Shown piece after piece: positions 22,882-36,050 of a DNA stretch of 64,000 nt. The translations under genes and the position numbers were made by a program. This DNA comes from Amyloporia xantha (lineage: Eukaryota; Basidiomycota; Agaricomycetes; Polyporales; Adustoporiaceae): NCBI GenBank assembly GCA_036971615.1, contig JAYKKR010000044.1, positions 1-64,000 on the forward strand, given 5' to 3'. Under the pieces are notes generated by a model. It was not told where the DNA came from, did not search any database, and saw nothing but the letters and a program-made list of their open reading frames with translations. Position 1 is the first letter of the stretch, and each line of letters begins with the position of its first letter.

Positions 22882-25800
22882 GACGACTGCCGATTTGACT
22901 GGTGGCGCGAGACCCGAGCGGACAGATGAGGACGAGCGAAAATCTACATGACCTCCATTGAAGTCGATCGAGCGATAGGTAAGCAGGTCGGACTCACGGT
23001 GGATAGCAGGCAGTCTTCGGAGTAAGTGCCCGTGGTCGTAACGTACTGCACGGCGATCCTGAATCTGCGTGCGGAGATCGTTCGCTAGCAATGACAACGG
23101 CGGCGGGAGGTGGGGGGGGAAGGAAAGGCGGACGTGTCTCAAAGGGAGACCGCAAGGTAGACGGAGAGTGAAGCGTGCGAACCGAGATGAGGGCGGAGGG
23201 CGAGATGTGGGCACAGAATACGGTGTATATATGACAGGTGTATGTATTAGTAGTATGCACAGGATGTGCCGCCTCGAGGCAATGAGAATAGGAATTGCAC
23301 TCCTCGATCGAGTCCATCAAGATACAGCCTCAGCGCTCGGGTCTCCGCGGTCGACGGTGGTGCCTAGGCTCTGCATATGTCCGACTATGATCATAGCGTC
23401 GCGTCCTCTGACCAGTACCTCTTTGCCTGTGAAATTCCGTGAATAAGCATCATCCCGACGTCATATTCGGAAGCTGCGCTGTTCATGTGTGGTCGTCAAC
23501 ACGCTCGTCTAGAAGCATCAAAGAACTGGGATCCTTGGGTGAATGTAGCATAGATTTGTGTATTCTTGCCCTGCACTTCCGGCCCCGCGACCCCGTGGTC
23601 GTCAATTACGGGAGGTGCAGTATTGGAATTCTGCATATGTCCGACCACTGACACAGCCTCGCGCCCCGCTCGTGACAAAGAGCTCTTGCTGCAATGACCA
23701 TAGCTGCCTGCCCTTTGGCTACTGAAATATGTGTACGGCCACTGCAGAACCCCGACAGCACTCCGCCTCATCTACTGACCAATGGAGGTCTGTCTTTGAA
23801 CGTTCGTCTTCCAACTCTAAGAGCGCTCACATCAACACAATGTTGACACGACGTTATGGTGGGACATCGATATCGGGAGTGCCGATTCTGCCGGTCATCG
23901 TGCATTGGTATCGCGTTCCCGGGCCTCGGCTCCTCATTTTCCGTCACAATGACATGGCACATCGCCGTATAGACATTCTATTGATTAAATTCGGAGGAAG
24001 ACCGAACATACACGCACCAGTCTTTTCGTGTATTACAAACTAAGCCGTCCAGTGAGCGTGTCCTGTGCGAGATTCAAGATATATATGTTCGATCGTCGGT
24101 GCTACGCACGCATACATCCCATAAGAAGATTGCTGAAAATAACCTTGAGTGGCGCATCGGCATAGTCAGTCAGAGTCAACAGGGCATACTTACAACAGCT
24201 GAGGACTCTCGCCTGAGAGGTTGTAAGACACACAGTGCAGGCTACCCGCATAACATAGGCGATACGATGTTCGAGTAAAGTTTGCGGTCCGCCATGCTCG
24301 TGCAACTGTCTGTCCAGACTCGTCCCGGTATAATCAGTGGTAGGAGAGTCAAATTTGGCAGAAAAATGGCAGGACAGCCCGACGGCGTGCTCCGTTGACT
24401 GTGCCAGCACACCGTGCTCGGTCCCTCTACCACGCTAGGAATTCACGTGCACTCCAAGCCGCATACATTGTCCGACCTGAATTACCTCCGCTGGTTTCAA
24501 TGTGTCAGCCTATAGAAGCTACCAGTCTCCACTCCTTCATGTCCGTCCGTTGTCGCATATCTGGCATGCAAAGCCTGTTGTACATGTCGTACGAATGATT
24601 TGCTGCTGATATAAAGGGAGCGCTTTCCGCGAGCCGTGATATGTGCGACGGAATTGAGGTCCATTTCTCCCGATGCAGACCGTGAACACAGCCGAACGAG
24701 TGCTGGAGACTGCAAAACACAATCCAGTCCTATGCGACAGCCATACGCCGATGATTGGCTACAACGAGGTGACCAGAGCATTGCGTGAACGGATAGGTCT
24801 AGGAGCACAAGTATGAATTTGTCGGGAATGCTGGATGCACGAGACGACATGCGGGCATGAGACTAAGCGGGGGGACGGAACGTACGTCACGATGTCCTAG
24901 TGTGCTTGTGCGGGAATTTAGACTACAGCGAGGAAGGAGGTATACAGTACAAGGTCACGACGAGAAGATGACAAGACTAGCAATGAACTAACAGCTAGAT
25001 CAAGGCATGAAACCGCATAGGCCAGAGCGGGAGAACGGATGGGCTGTAGGAGGAAGAAGAGGGGCGAAGCGTCTGCGGACATAAAAAAATAGAGACGTGA
25101 GCAGCAGCAGATGTCGAGGTACGTGATGGGTCATGGCAGCGTCAAGAGATCCGGCACCGAGGTCGACGTCCAGGCTACGTGCAGACAAACAGAAAACGAT
25201 CAAGCCCGCGAGTCAGAGGACAGGAAAGGAGGCTCGAGGTAGATATAGGTAGACATGGGCAGCACAAAGCGAGAGGACACAGCGGTGGACTACCAGCCTC
25301 ATGCTGCACACCGTCACCCACGACGACCGACGCCCGGTGGCGGGACACGTGATCCCCGATCGCACAATGATGACATTCACTTGGTTTGAGACGGCGATGC
25401 TCCGCACGCCCGAATCCAAATGACCTTAGACTGTGCCCTTCACGGTTGCCGGACCTTCATCTTAGTACCCATCACGTCGCAATACCATCAGCTCATAAGT
25501 CAATGCAATTAGACGTAGCGTAAATTAGACAGGGAGAAAGGTTCATTGCTGCGTCTAGTTTTATAGAGCCAGGATTGCAATTCGCTTTTGGGCAGTCAAG
25601 CTTCTTCCTATTATCAAAGGGTAAAGATGCTACTGTTGTTCACCCTTACATCCTGCTCCTCATTGAGAACTGTCTGGAGACGCTCTGCGACGCCCAGCAC
25701 CTCCGACGCGATCGTGAACAGCTCCCGTGGCCGCAAGGACGACGCGAGCGGGTCCAGCGGCACATGTGAGTACGACCCGGCCCACAGAACAGCACTGATA

Positions 25801-26329
25801 CCGACACTAAGTCAAGCACTGGCAGCAGCAAAGTGACGACTCTGATGAGGACTTCGAAGAAGTTCCTACTTGATATAAAATCATATAGCACCACGTGGCA
25901 ACCGAATGCGAGCACCATTCACGTGAAATACACGTGAGTGGTTTCCATACACCACGTGATGCAGTCAAAAGATACGTCTACCGCTTCCAACAGCTTACAA
26001 AACATATTCAAAAATTGGCACAGACATGGACAGCAGAATAAGTAGGCCCCCTTCGAATGCGTGGACTCCTAGGAGCAAAAGCGCAAAGTCAAAGTGAGAA
26101 ACATCACCTGGAAACAAACAAGAACGTGATCGCTTAAACGTTTCGGTTCCAACGAGGGTGGAGCCCTTACATAAGCACACTCACCGTACATCAATTGATA
26201 ACCAAATGACAGGTCATTTGGGACTTAAGTTCGCGGTCACTAGATCTCCTGCAGGCAGCTTTCCGCGGTCGCAGGCTTTAAATTATCAAGGTACGTGCGC
26301 CTTACGTTGAACGTTGAGGTGGTCCTCTA
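22882..26329. other. 5' flank of F-box copy B and unique sequence
   Basis: From 22882 to about 25380 this is the second copy of the upstream flank, with no intact gene. From 25380 to 26329 the sequence is unique in the window. Frames near 25575-25918 are short and unsupported. I see no element ends or RNA genes. Confidence 0.4.
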
Positions 26330-28351
26330 CCTCTCCCGGGCTGTGCACGGCGCCAGCAGTCGACTTCTCACTAGTCAGCACTGCTGGAAGGCCTCACACA
26401 CAGCAATTCGCATCGGCTCCGTCTGTCGTCTGTACCGCGCCTTAGCCTCCTCTGCGTGTCTATCAACACTTTGCGGCTCTCGCGTTGGAAGCCTCGTGTG
26501 TCCTCTTCATCCGACAATGACGCAACCTGCTAATCGTTACAACTGCCCGGTTTTTACTGATGGCTATCGTACGCAAACGACTCGCAGGCGCTCCATCACA
26601 CTCTGCTAGGAACACAGGGGCAGCTCGTTTGGCTGTCGAACCGAGCGGTGACTACGAAGTCGTCCACGTCTTTTAGTCTAACGTGGTCGTTACGATCATG
26701 ATCTCCCTCATTCTCTTGCTGGTACGTTCCTCTAGGCTTAGGATCTGTGCGATCCACCCTACAACGGCTCCATTTACCTGTAGGTATGTCTACTCTTCGA
26801 TATGGCACGCATAGCAAAGGTCCCAAAGGAGTGCCCACTCTTTCAGATGACTCTGTGTTCGGAAAGAGCGAACTGTGATGGTTCACATATCGCAGTGTTG
26901 TATCGGACATCGGTAAGCTCAAGAGAAGATAGATCCGTAACGAAACCTGAGGTTATCTGCCTTACAATTTGCGTCTATGGTGTACGCTTGACCTCGTCGA
27001 GAGCAGTGCTCACGCCGGCCGTCATATCTCCGCTCCTTAAGTTTTCAGATACTACAATTCCAAGCAGAGAAAAACTCACACGAGAGCCTGACTTGCCCTA
27101 CATGATCCGCCACATCTGATACGAATTGCTCAGTCAGTGTTACTCACTGTGTTTGCCGTCCGCCGAGTCAGCAACTCCGGAGTCCCAGGATCCTGCGCAG
27201 CCATCTTTATTGATGACTGCACCCTACCATGCTGTATTCGCTGCGTCTCTGGCACAGCGTGCATCTGCCGCCGGAGCCCTGCATCGAATCCAGACCCTTG
27301 ACATTCTAGGCATCTCCCATATCCGTCGCTATTGCCCTCGTCCGTATGGCTTCCAACCGGAAACCATGTTTGCTATATTGCTGTCCTTGATTCGCCTGAT
27401 TCGACGACGGCAAATAGTCATTGTAGCAGCTGCCCTGATTGCTGCCAGATGACGAGCATCAGATTCTGCGCCGTCCACTAGGCTGCTCCTCGTCGCAGAC
27501 TATTTTATATATGTCCGCACAGTCCAAGTGCTTGTTATTGTATCTCTTGCCGTCTCTCGTGGCTGTCTCTTTTGCGGGGGCTGCAGCATTTGTATCGATC
27601 GCGCCCTGCGTGCGTATTTCTAACATGTTGAAATCCCTCTAAGGACTATTCGATGATCAGGGCTTGCAGGACTCGAGGCAGGATAGACACGAGCGAACTC
27701 GATGAAATAACACGTAGGAGTCAGTCTGTACACATACATATCCACTCATCGAGTTAAAATTGCGATCCCCGTACACTCTGAATCGGACAGTATCTCGTAC
27801 TTGTACATAACGGAGAACTACCAACGGCCAAACTCAAAACAAAAGTTGTTGGAAGACGAAAATTATGTCAGATAACCAGACACCCGACTAAACACTTGTG
27901 GAACGAGTCTCACTGGGAACGGAGCTTACAGAAGAACAGCCTAACGATGAGAATAGATCAACGAGAAAGAAAACATATGGAGCCAGCGAACGTGCACAAG
28001 ACGACAAGGTCCATTCGTAGAAAAGCGGGAAAGGAGGACGATGGCCGTCGCGATCTCGACACAGTTTCCCTACTGAAGGAGTATCACCGTTCGCTACCTC
28101 GACGAGCATGGACGGTGTCGAGAAGCCTTGATGAGCATTGCCACGTCATTCCATCTGTAATCTGTGCGGCCCGACATGCTTTAGTTGGAAGTGACGCAGG
28201 GAGCTCGTGAACGGATCGGACTGATCGACTGTCGAAAATGTGAAAAGAAAAACAGAGCGCGAGGGCGGGACGGTTGAGAAACGATCGGAAATGATGTGCG
28301 GGGACTCCGAGTAGATCGACCGGGGGAGCGCAGCCCAGGTCTAAGGTATGA
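26330..28351. repeat. 3'-flank block of F-box copy C
   Basis: This is the counterpart of 19560-21500, with the same order of segments. The minus frame 26922-26596 corresponds to 20068-19769. The counterpart of the frame at 20907-20584 is interrupted here near 27480-27680, so that gene, if it was one, is dead in this copy. Confidence 0.4.
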
Positions 28352-29727
28352 TCACGAAACGGATTGTAGAGTATCGACCTCCTCGTGCGGTGTAGAAATC
28401 TGCGGGATAGAAGGTGTGATCGGAACCCTGTCAATTCTCAGCCTGGCAGGGATGGAATGCAAACTGTAAATCAGCGAGATCAATGCTGTGAGGATTGAAA
28501 ACGCACCGCAAAATGCCTCGCTCACACAGCCGAGGCATGTGGGACGTTACCTGCGGCCACAATTCCCGTGCCCGAGCTTCGTGTATAGGACTACTAGTAA
28601 ACTGAAAGTTCAAATCAAGTATAACCGCTTGAAGGCTTGAAAAAATAGGGAGAGAAGACAGAACGTCATCCAGCCGGGCACAGCAGTCTGATCCAATTCT
28701 TGCCACAGTCGTATCCGCCGGTGAGTCATCTTTCATGAAGAAGGAAATCCCCACTGTCTTGATGGTATCGGATGTGACTTGAGAGAGACACTGAAATAGC
28801 GAGTCGTAGTTAGTACTTTCACAGGCGTTGTATTGAAACAGGATGAGCTTTTGAAGTCTTGAACTAGTAACAAGGCTGAGACAGACTGCATGAGGAAGTA
28901 AATCAGGGATCAACATCTTTCCGTCAATAGAAGGATAGGGACACACAGCGTTCTGCCCTTTCAGCAATCTGATCGTTTACGCGTCTCACACCAAACTGCA
29001 AACCCAACGTATTCAGTGATGTGCCCGCAGCATCCACCAATGCCTGAGCATGTACGGGAGGTTCAATATGATAATAGTCCAAATGCAGTATTTGCAAGCG
29101 GGGAACGACACCAGCAGCGAGCAAGAGGTTCGCAATGCCAGTCATTGAGGCCCCACTGCCGAACAGTCCCAACGATGATATCCCCTCTGGCCACTTTGCA
29201 AATGCCGGACGAGCAGCCCCATGCTCCGGGAAAGACAGATTGTTGCAGTAGAGGGATTTGAGATTTGGGAAACAGCAGATGAGCCGACGTAGCGTGGTGA
29301 TCGACGGGAAGCTGACACCATCGAGCGTGAGGGCTGTGATTGTAGAGAAGGCCGAGAGATAGAGGAAGGTGCGCGGTGCCATGGCACAAGCACGCCATTC
29401 AGCATGCGCTATCCGCAGCTGATTCACCCGCGTCCATCGGCCTACTAGCATCATGGCAAACATATTCAAATGAGGGATCGGCTTATTGCCATCAATTGTG
29501 CCGCCATTTACAGACACTCTCGATGGCCCCTTCCACAGATTTCGAATATCCTGTGCGGCCTGCACAACCTCGTCTCGGTTGTCAAAGTTCATCGTGCTGG
29601 GCAGGTTATGCCGGCTTCTGGGTTCCCACGATTTGCAGACTAGCATGCATGTCACCAGCGTACTGTAGTCATTCTCTAGGCAATCGATGACGGAGTCCCA
29701 GATTTCGGGGGGAAGGATTGGCAACAT
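28352..29727 (-). CDS. F-box protein with leucine-rich tail, copy C
   Basis: It starts at 29727 with MLPILPPEIWDSVIDCLEND; here the tandem ATG is reduced to one because the preceding codon differs. VTCMLVCKSWEPRSR and leucine-rich segments follow (ITALTLDGVSFPSITTL). The frame switches at about 28924-28967 to PYPSIDGKMLIPDLLPHA. The 43-bp intron (28506-28464, GTGCGT...ACAG) joins the final exon, ending LQSVS at 28352. Amino-acid changes relative to A and B are spread throughout while the frames are kept, including an in-frame 9-bp length difference near the switch. Confidence 0.65.
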
Positions 29728-31370
29728 AACGACTGCCGATTTGACCGGTGGTTCGAGACCGGAATGGACAAATGAGGATGAATGAGAACCTACATGACCC
29801 CCATTGAAGTCAATCGAGCGATACTCAAGTAGTTCGGACTTACGATGGATAGTAGGTAGACTTCTGAATACCCGTAGTTGCAAAGTACTGCGCGATGGTT
29901 CTGAATCAGCGTGCAGTCTCGTAATCGTTGCTGGAAAAAAACAATAACGGCAGGAGGTGTGGGGAAATGGTGGTGGGTAAGTCTTGAAGGGAGAATGTAA
30001 ACTGGATGTCGGATGGAGTGTGGTAGTGCGGTACCGTAGATGCAGGAGGAGAGTGAAGATGCGGGGATGTGGGGGGAGAATGCGGCACGCAGGTCTATAT
30101 AAGCTCGGGCCACTTCGACATTGCCTCGAGGCAAGAGGCGCACGGGGCAGTGGGGATCTGTACTCGTCGATCGAGCCTATCAAGATACAGCCTCAGCGCT
30201 CGGTCCTCCGAACTCCGTGGCCGTTAATTATGAGAGGTGCGGTGCTAGGCTCTGCATAGGTTCAATCACTAGCACAGTGTCGTGTCACCTGCCCGGTAAC
30301 CCTTGAGCTGTGAAATTCCTCAGATTAGTATTTCGATCGTCAACGCGCGCGTCCCCTTTGTGAAGCACAGACTAACGCATTCTTACCCTACAGCCGCCTT
30401 ATGACAAAGAGCTCTCGCTGCAATCACCACAGCTGCCTTAGCATCGGCTACCAAAAATGCATACAGCCTGACCGAACAACACTCCGCCTCATCCACTGAC
30501 CAACGGAAACCAGTCTTCGAATGTTTGTCTCCCAACTCCAAGAGCTCTCGTATCAACACAACGCCGACACGACGATGTGGTGAGTCGTTGACATCTGGAA
30601 TTCCTTTCGCAGCCATCCTGCATTGACTTCACGTTCATCGATCGTCTCATCTTCGGTAGAGGAGACACGGCTATGTCGCCGTATATATATTTTATGCATT
30701 CAATTCTGAGGAAGACAGAACATACACGCACCAATCGTCACGTATGTTATGAACCACGCTGCCTACGGACTTCGACTCGGTGAATGTGTCCCTGTACCAA
30801 GTTCAAGGTATATATAGATCTTCCCGTCGGCCACACGCATCCCATAAGAAGAATCCTGAGAACAAAGTTCAGTGGTGTATCGGCATATATGCCAGAGTCG
30901 ACAGTGCATACTCACAACGGCTGGGGACCTCCGCATGTGTGAGGATGTGCAACGTACAATGCACGTTACCTGCATGATACGCTATCCAAGCAGACCTCGC
31001 AATCAACCGCGCTCGCGCAGCTGTCAGTCGAGGGTCGTCTCGGCACAGGCAGTGGTAGGAGAGTCGAGGCTAGCAGGAATACGGCTGGATAGCCCGACGG
31101 CGGAGACTCAGCTGACTGTACCAACGCACCGAACTCGGTCACTCTACCGCGCTAAGAACGTCGTGCCCGCCGGAAGCTGCGTAAACGGTACATGTTCTGA
31201 CCTCGATCACCTCTGCCTGTTGCACTCTGTCATCGTATGCAGGGGTGTAGGTGAGAAAACTCGAGTTGAGGGTGAAAATGTTACAGGGTAAGATTTTGAG
31301 TCAATGGGAAAACTTATTGGATTGTGAGATTTTGATATGACATCTGTATATCAGTGAAGATATGCTTGAT
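29728..31370. other. 5' flank of F-box copy C
   Basis: The sequence to about 31250 matches the 5' flanks of copies A and B, ending in the counterpart of 24390-24490. No intact gene is seen. After 31250 the composition changes abruptly to AT-rich sequence leading into the TCTCAT-rich block. Confidence 0.4.
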
Positions 31371-33050
31371 GGCAGCCTGTCTCATATCTCATCTTTTGTA
31401 TCCTGTATCTCATGACTCATCACTTGTTATGACACATTTTCTAGGATGCATCCTATTCACTATCCTATGTGACATAGTATTTCTGGCAGATTAATCTGAC
31501 TTGTATTATTTTAATAGTGAGCATGTTGTAATGGAGTGATATTCCAAGATGTCCCACTCTCTCATTGGATCTCATGTTGTACAACTCAACACTCAGATCT
31601 CATGAAGCTCCACAATGCATCACTGAGATCCCATATTATTATATGCTTTACATCTCATGTCCCAGGGCTGAAGACTTGCACTGCATAATTTTGTCTCATC
31701 TCAGGATGTGTGTCTCATATAAAAGCATCACTCATGTCTTATCTCACAGCTCCCCTCTCATATCTCACAGCTCATGTCACATGACCATGTGACACATCTT
31801 ACATGGCACATTAAATGATTCACAATTCATGTCAGACAACTTATATCTCACATTTCTCGTGGCTCACGTCTCATAACACTCATTTCTCACCTGATTGCCC
31901 AATATCTGGCATATTTCAGCTCTTATGTTTCATATCTCAGCTCATATCCCATATCTCAAAATATTGGACACATAGCTTCTGACTTGTTAGACCTTATATG
32001 ACACATCTCCTGATGCATGTTCCCATCTGACATTGTAGATCTCACATCTCACATCTCATGTCAAAAGGACAAATCTCATAACTCATATTTTATGTCTCTC
32101 GTTGTAGATCTCATGAATTGCATCTTATATCTCATCTCCAGTTTTCTCCATGTCTCATGTTCATTTTCAACTTGTGACTCAAACCTTACGTCTCATAACC
32201 CATTACTCAAACCTTACATTTCATATCCCATTACTCATGTCTGATATCTCAGAATGCTCAATGCATCATGCAAACTCACAACTTATTCCACATGACACAT
32301 CTCATGGTATGTGTTCTTATCTCATAATTCATATCTGAGTCTGCCTCATGTCTCAATTCCAGTCAGGTCTCATAATGCATATCTCACCTCTCATACTCTT
32401 TTCTCATGTTTAATATTGCAAGTCTCATATCCTTGTTCTCACACCTAACATCTCAGACTGGTTTCTATGAATCAAACCTCACATCTCAAATGAGATATTA
32501 TAGCTCATATATCACATTATTTGTTGCACATCTCTTGATGTCTTGACCAGTGTCTCATGTCTCACAGCCCATGAATCATGACCCATATCTCATTCCAGTT
32601 TGCCTCATGTCGCAAGTACAGCTAGATCTCATGATGCATATCCTTCTTCTCATGTCCAATATCTCAGATAGGTTCTTTCAAATCACATCTCACATCTCAA
32701 ATGAGATGTTATGGCTCATGGATCATATCACAAATCCTATATCTCTTGACCATTATCTCATGTCTCATAGTGCATGGCTCATGGTCCATGTCTCATCTTA
32801 GTCTGCCTCATGCCCCAAGTCCGGTCTCATGATGCATATCTTACATCTCCTGTCCCGTTTCTCATATCCCATGGCGCATATCTCATATCTCTTTTTTCAT
32901 ATCCAACATCTCAGACTGTTTCCTATAAATGATATCCCACATCTCAATTGAGATATCATAGCTCATAGATCATATCACAAATCTCATATCTCTCCACCCA
33001 CATCTCATGACTTATAACCCACAGCACAAGGCACACTTGTCACCTCTTGT
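31371..33050. repeat. TCTCAT-rich degenerate low-complexity block
   Basis: The plus strand is filled with variants of tctcat, ctcata and catgtctcat spaced by 4-15 bp, with marked strand asymmetry (CT-rich plus strand). Open frames inside it are by-products of that composition. It looks like an expanded and mutated short-period repeat, with longer-period units near its right end. Confidence 0.75.
32478..32995. repeat. Three copies of a 215-245-bp unit with a palindromic core
   Basis: At about 32478, 32693 and 32937 the same series occurs: cacatctcaaatgagat, then tatagctcat or tatggctcat, then atcata or atcaca. The core is nearly palindromic in the first two copies and perfectly palindromic in the third (ATCTCAATTGAGAT). 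It is a higher-order repeat within the TCTCAT block. Confidence 0.65.
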
Positions 33051-33117
33051 CCGCTTATCAAGTGAAATTGAAAACATCAAACATCCATTCTGGCTCTCAG
33101 ATTTCTTGAAGTCCCTC

Positions 33118-35215
33118 ATCAGAAAAAACACTTTTGCCCTGGGTTCACCTGGGTTACTCTGGCAGACCTGATATTTCTCAGGTTGTCTCAGGTCACCTCA
33201 GGTTATCCCAGGTTAACTTGGGTGGCTCTGAGTTTTTTGCCATATCTCTTACTCAATGATTTTGTATGATTTTGCACTCTGAACTATGCCATATTATTAT
33301 AGCAGACAGTTTGGTATATATATAACCATTTACATGAAATGTAGTGGTTTGTCAATTGGATGCTCAGCCATTCACTTTACTAGTAGTGAATACTATTACT
33401 AACAAATGTATCATAGAATATGAGCAGTATGAATACATAATAATCTTTCTCCACCAGCAATCTGTGCTCTGAGCGTAGAATTGTTCTTACTATAGAGAAT
33501 ACAAGTGGACAAATAGTTACTATAAAAAGGAGCAATAGTAAGGTGGTATTGACACAGTATAGCACTAAGAATCATCAGGAAAAACCCCTTTGGCCCTAGG
33601 TTCACCTAGGAGTGACCTAGGCTGCCTTAGGGCACTCAGAGCACTCAGAGCAACCCAGGTTGCTCTCAGAGAAAAGTTATTTAGGTTTTGGAACCCAGGT
33701 TGACCTGAGTCAGACCTGAGGTCAGTCCTAGGTGGACTCAGGATATAACATATTTCAGTCTCAATATCCTTGGAATCACTTCATTTCACACTTATGAAAG
33801 ACAGCATATAAATATATTCAGATATAATACAATACAGATGTGATACAAATGAATGTAACATATATTTGTAAAATACTAGAAGGAGAAATATGCGAGGCAC
33901 TTACCATTCATTACTATCAATACAATATAATAACTTTCAGTAAAGAGCTTCAGAAGCAAGACAACAGACTTACTCACATTACAATCTCAGACAGAATTGA
34001 AGCATAGGCAGATGGTGAAAAGAATTGTGAAGTTTAAGAACAGCTGAGAGATTGAAGTATGAATGGAAGATCAATATGAGATTAGACATGTCCACTCACC
34101 GATTGCTACGACTTCTCAGAGAGAGTGAGTGCACACTGGGTACAAGTAATACCTGTCATGCACAGTGATACGTCAGCATCAGCTTTGAAAAGATAAGTAG
34201 ACTTACTTTGTTTTGTCACTGTATGGCTATAGCCAGTACTTATAAGTAAGACTATAGTTGGAGATGAAGAAAGAAGACACACACTTATCACCTTTCGGGT
34301 CAACAGCGTCCAACCAGTCCTGTGAAGTGTTACTCCTCATGCCAGCCCAGAGATAGCTTAGATAGTATAAGTAAGGCAACAGACCAGATGAGCACCCAGA
34401 ATATTAGAAAAAGAGATAAATAGACCAGAGGCAGCCAAAGTCGAAGTGACAGCAGGATAGCAAAGGCAAGAGTGAAGGAGTTAGAAGAGAAATGAGTGCA
34501 GTGACTGCTGTGGAATGAAGACGTGGCAGATCATGTGAATGTTTAACCAGTGCATCATAACACGTGCTTTCTTAAATTTAAAGCCTCTGTTACCTCAATA
34601 TTGCTCATTCTATCCCTGGCTCTGGTCTTTTGTATTAATTAGGATGTACAGAATACATATTCTTAGTGCTATACCGTGTCAGTACCACCTTACCATTGCT
34701 CTTTTTCATAGTAACTATTTGTCCACTTGTATTCTCTATTGTGAGAACAATTCTACTCTCAGATGTCTTAAGCACAGATTGCTGGTGGAGAAAAATTGTT
34801 CTGTCTTCATACTGCTCATATTCTATGATATGTTTGTTAGTAATAGTTTTCACAACTGGTAAAATGAATGGCTTAGCATTCAATTGACAAACCACTACAT
34901 TTGGTGTAAATGGTTGGATACATATATATATATATATACCAAACTGTCTGCAAATATTCTGACATGGTTCAGAGTACAAAATTATACAAAATCATTGAGT
35001 AAGAGATATGGCAAAAAATCTCAAAGCCGTCCAAGTTGACCTGGGGTAACCTGAGATGACCTGAGACAACCTGAGAAATCTCAGGTCTGCCAGAGTGACC
35101 CAGGTGAACCTAGAGCAAAAGTGTTTTTCCTGATGATATGTATTTTGTACTTCCAATTGATACAAAAGACCAGAGTCAGGGATAGAATAAGCAATATTGA
35201 GGTAACACAGACTTT
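33118..35215. mobile_element. Outer CATCAGG-type element, truncated, split by a nested copy
   Basis: The left end begins catcagaaaaaacacttttg at 33118. From there to 33572 the sequence is the inverted counterpart of 34665-35135, the right end of the nested element. Past the nested insertion the outer element resumes at 35136 with atatgtattttgtac and matches the reverse complement of about 34670-34590 until about 35215, where similarity stops. So the outer copy is 5'-complete and 3'-truncated. Subterminal runs of CTCAGG/CCTGAG-type motifs resemble the transposase-binding repeats of known DNA transposons. Confidence 0.75.
33573..35135. mobile_element. Nested CATCAGG element, 1563 bp, AT target duplication
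   Basis: The ends are CATCAGGAAAAACCCC (33573) and its counterpart GTGTTTTTCCTGATG (ending 35135), flanked by AT at 33571-33572 and 35136-35137. The uninterrupted site aagaatatgtatt can be read, reverse-complemented, inside the element's own right half near 34650, so the insertion point is known exactly. The terminal 35-40 bp are well matched. There is no transposase frame; the minus strand has donor-like GTAAGT sites at about 34200, 33970 and 33903. Confidence 0.85.
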
Positions 35216-35372
35216 TATTTTTGGGACCCACTGGTGATTTAGGGGGATTCAAACCCCTCGAGTTGTGTTTATTCTACTGTTTACCTGTTGTTTCCACTGA
35301 GGAAATGCTATTACGCACAAAGTGTGGGACTCAACACTGGCCGAGCCTGTCAGATTGCGCACCATCATCACA

Positions 35373-35752
35373 TCAACCTTCTCCAGTGCACCTCCCCCTC
35401 CTTGCTGACTGCTCGATACCCACTAAAACCTCAGAATTGCCTCTCATCCAGTTCGGAGGCAGACTGTTCTCGTTCTTGAGTGTGCCTTCCCAGGTACATT
35501 CTACCAGGGTTGTACGTAAGGCTTTTGTGCTGTATTTGGCATTGTTTGTCATTTGGCAATCTGTCACCAATCTGTCATTGATAGCCTGTAGCCAGCGAGC
35601 TTCTATTTTCTTTGCGGTCGCCAAAGGTTGGTTTGGGTTCTCCGCCCCTCCAATAACACGTCCATACTGTAGCTTCCATATCAGGTAGACAGACTCAGTT
35701 ATCAAGATTCTGTAGAGTCTGATATCTCCGGTCTTAGGTTTGCCCTTGTTGA
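35373..35752 (-). pseudogene. 3' end of a LINE-type reverse transcriptase ORF
   Basis: The minus frame reads RLYRILITESVYLIWKLQYG, then IEARWLQAINDRLVTDCQ, LVECTWEGTLKNENSLPPNW and VLVGI. This is the usual C-terminus of a widespread agaricomycete non-LTR retrotransposon ORF (after the RT and RNase H domains). Everything upstream is missing beyond about 35752, so this is a 3' fragment. It lies just outside the outer CATCAGG element. Confidence 0.65.
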
Positions 35753-35820
35753 ACGATCAGTTTCCAACTATAGTAGTCGCACTTCCATACTTGGTAGTCA
35801 GTACTTACTCATTTCTATGA

Positions 35821-36050
35821 TGTTATATGATGTTCCATAGTATGCTCTTGTCTTACTTCATAGGCTCCACTTTCTTACTAAGAAATCTCCACTATGATTT
35901 CATTATGACTTCATATCTTACTCAGATATTCTATAGGTTTCTAGATACGATTACTAAGGAGCCTTTCATGCATGTATATAAGCCGGGCCTTACAGCCCAC
36001 TAGAATACAAGACGGATTAGCCTCCTCTCCTCTATAGTCTGCGCTCAACA
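35821..36050 (+). repeat. Probable 230-bp LTR of a copia-like element
   Basis: The segment begins TGTTATATGATG and ends GCTCAACA, giving the TGTT...AACA termini of an LTR. It contains a TATA box (atgtatataagccggg, about 35974-35989) and downstream pyrimidines. About 20 bp after its end, gtgttatcgggctgct resembles the initiator-Met tRNA primer-binding site used by copia elements. The five flanking bases differ (tatga and gccct), so it is not a clean solo LTR; the rest of the element is missing. Confidence 0.5.

Larger units (their letters stand above)
16090..31250. repeat. Divergent tandem triplication of an F-box-bearing segment
   Basis: Three copies of a segment follow one another in the same orientation. 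The F-box gene blocks are about 16090-18290, 21010-23420 and 27880-30300; the 5' flanks match again at 18290-19480, 23420-25380 and 30300-31250. The block before each gene's 3' end is present only for the second and third copies (about 19560-21010 and 26330-27880). Shared landmarks include the pattern cacgtgatccccgatcgc (19439 and 25348) and tagtcagcac (19562 and 26371). Divergence is obvious by eye outside the coding part, so the duplications are not recent. Confidence 0.75.

Noticed and set aside
31565..32801. Plus-strand open frames in the TCTCAT block
   Set aside because: The translations are His/Ser/Ile-rich by-products of the repeat and there is no start context or splice structure.
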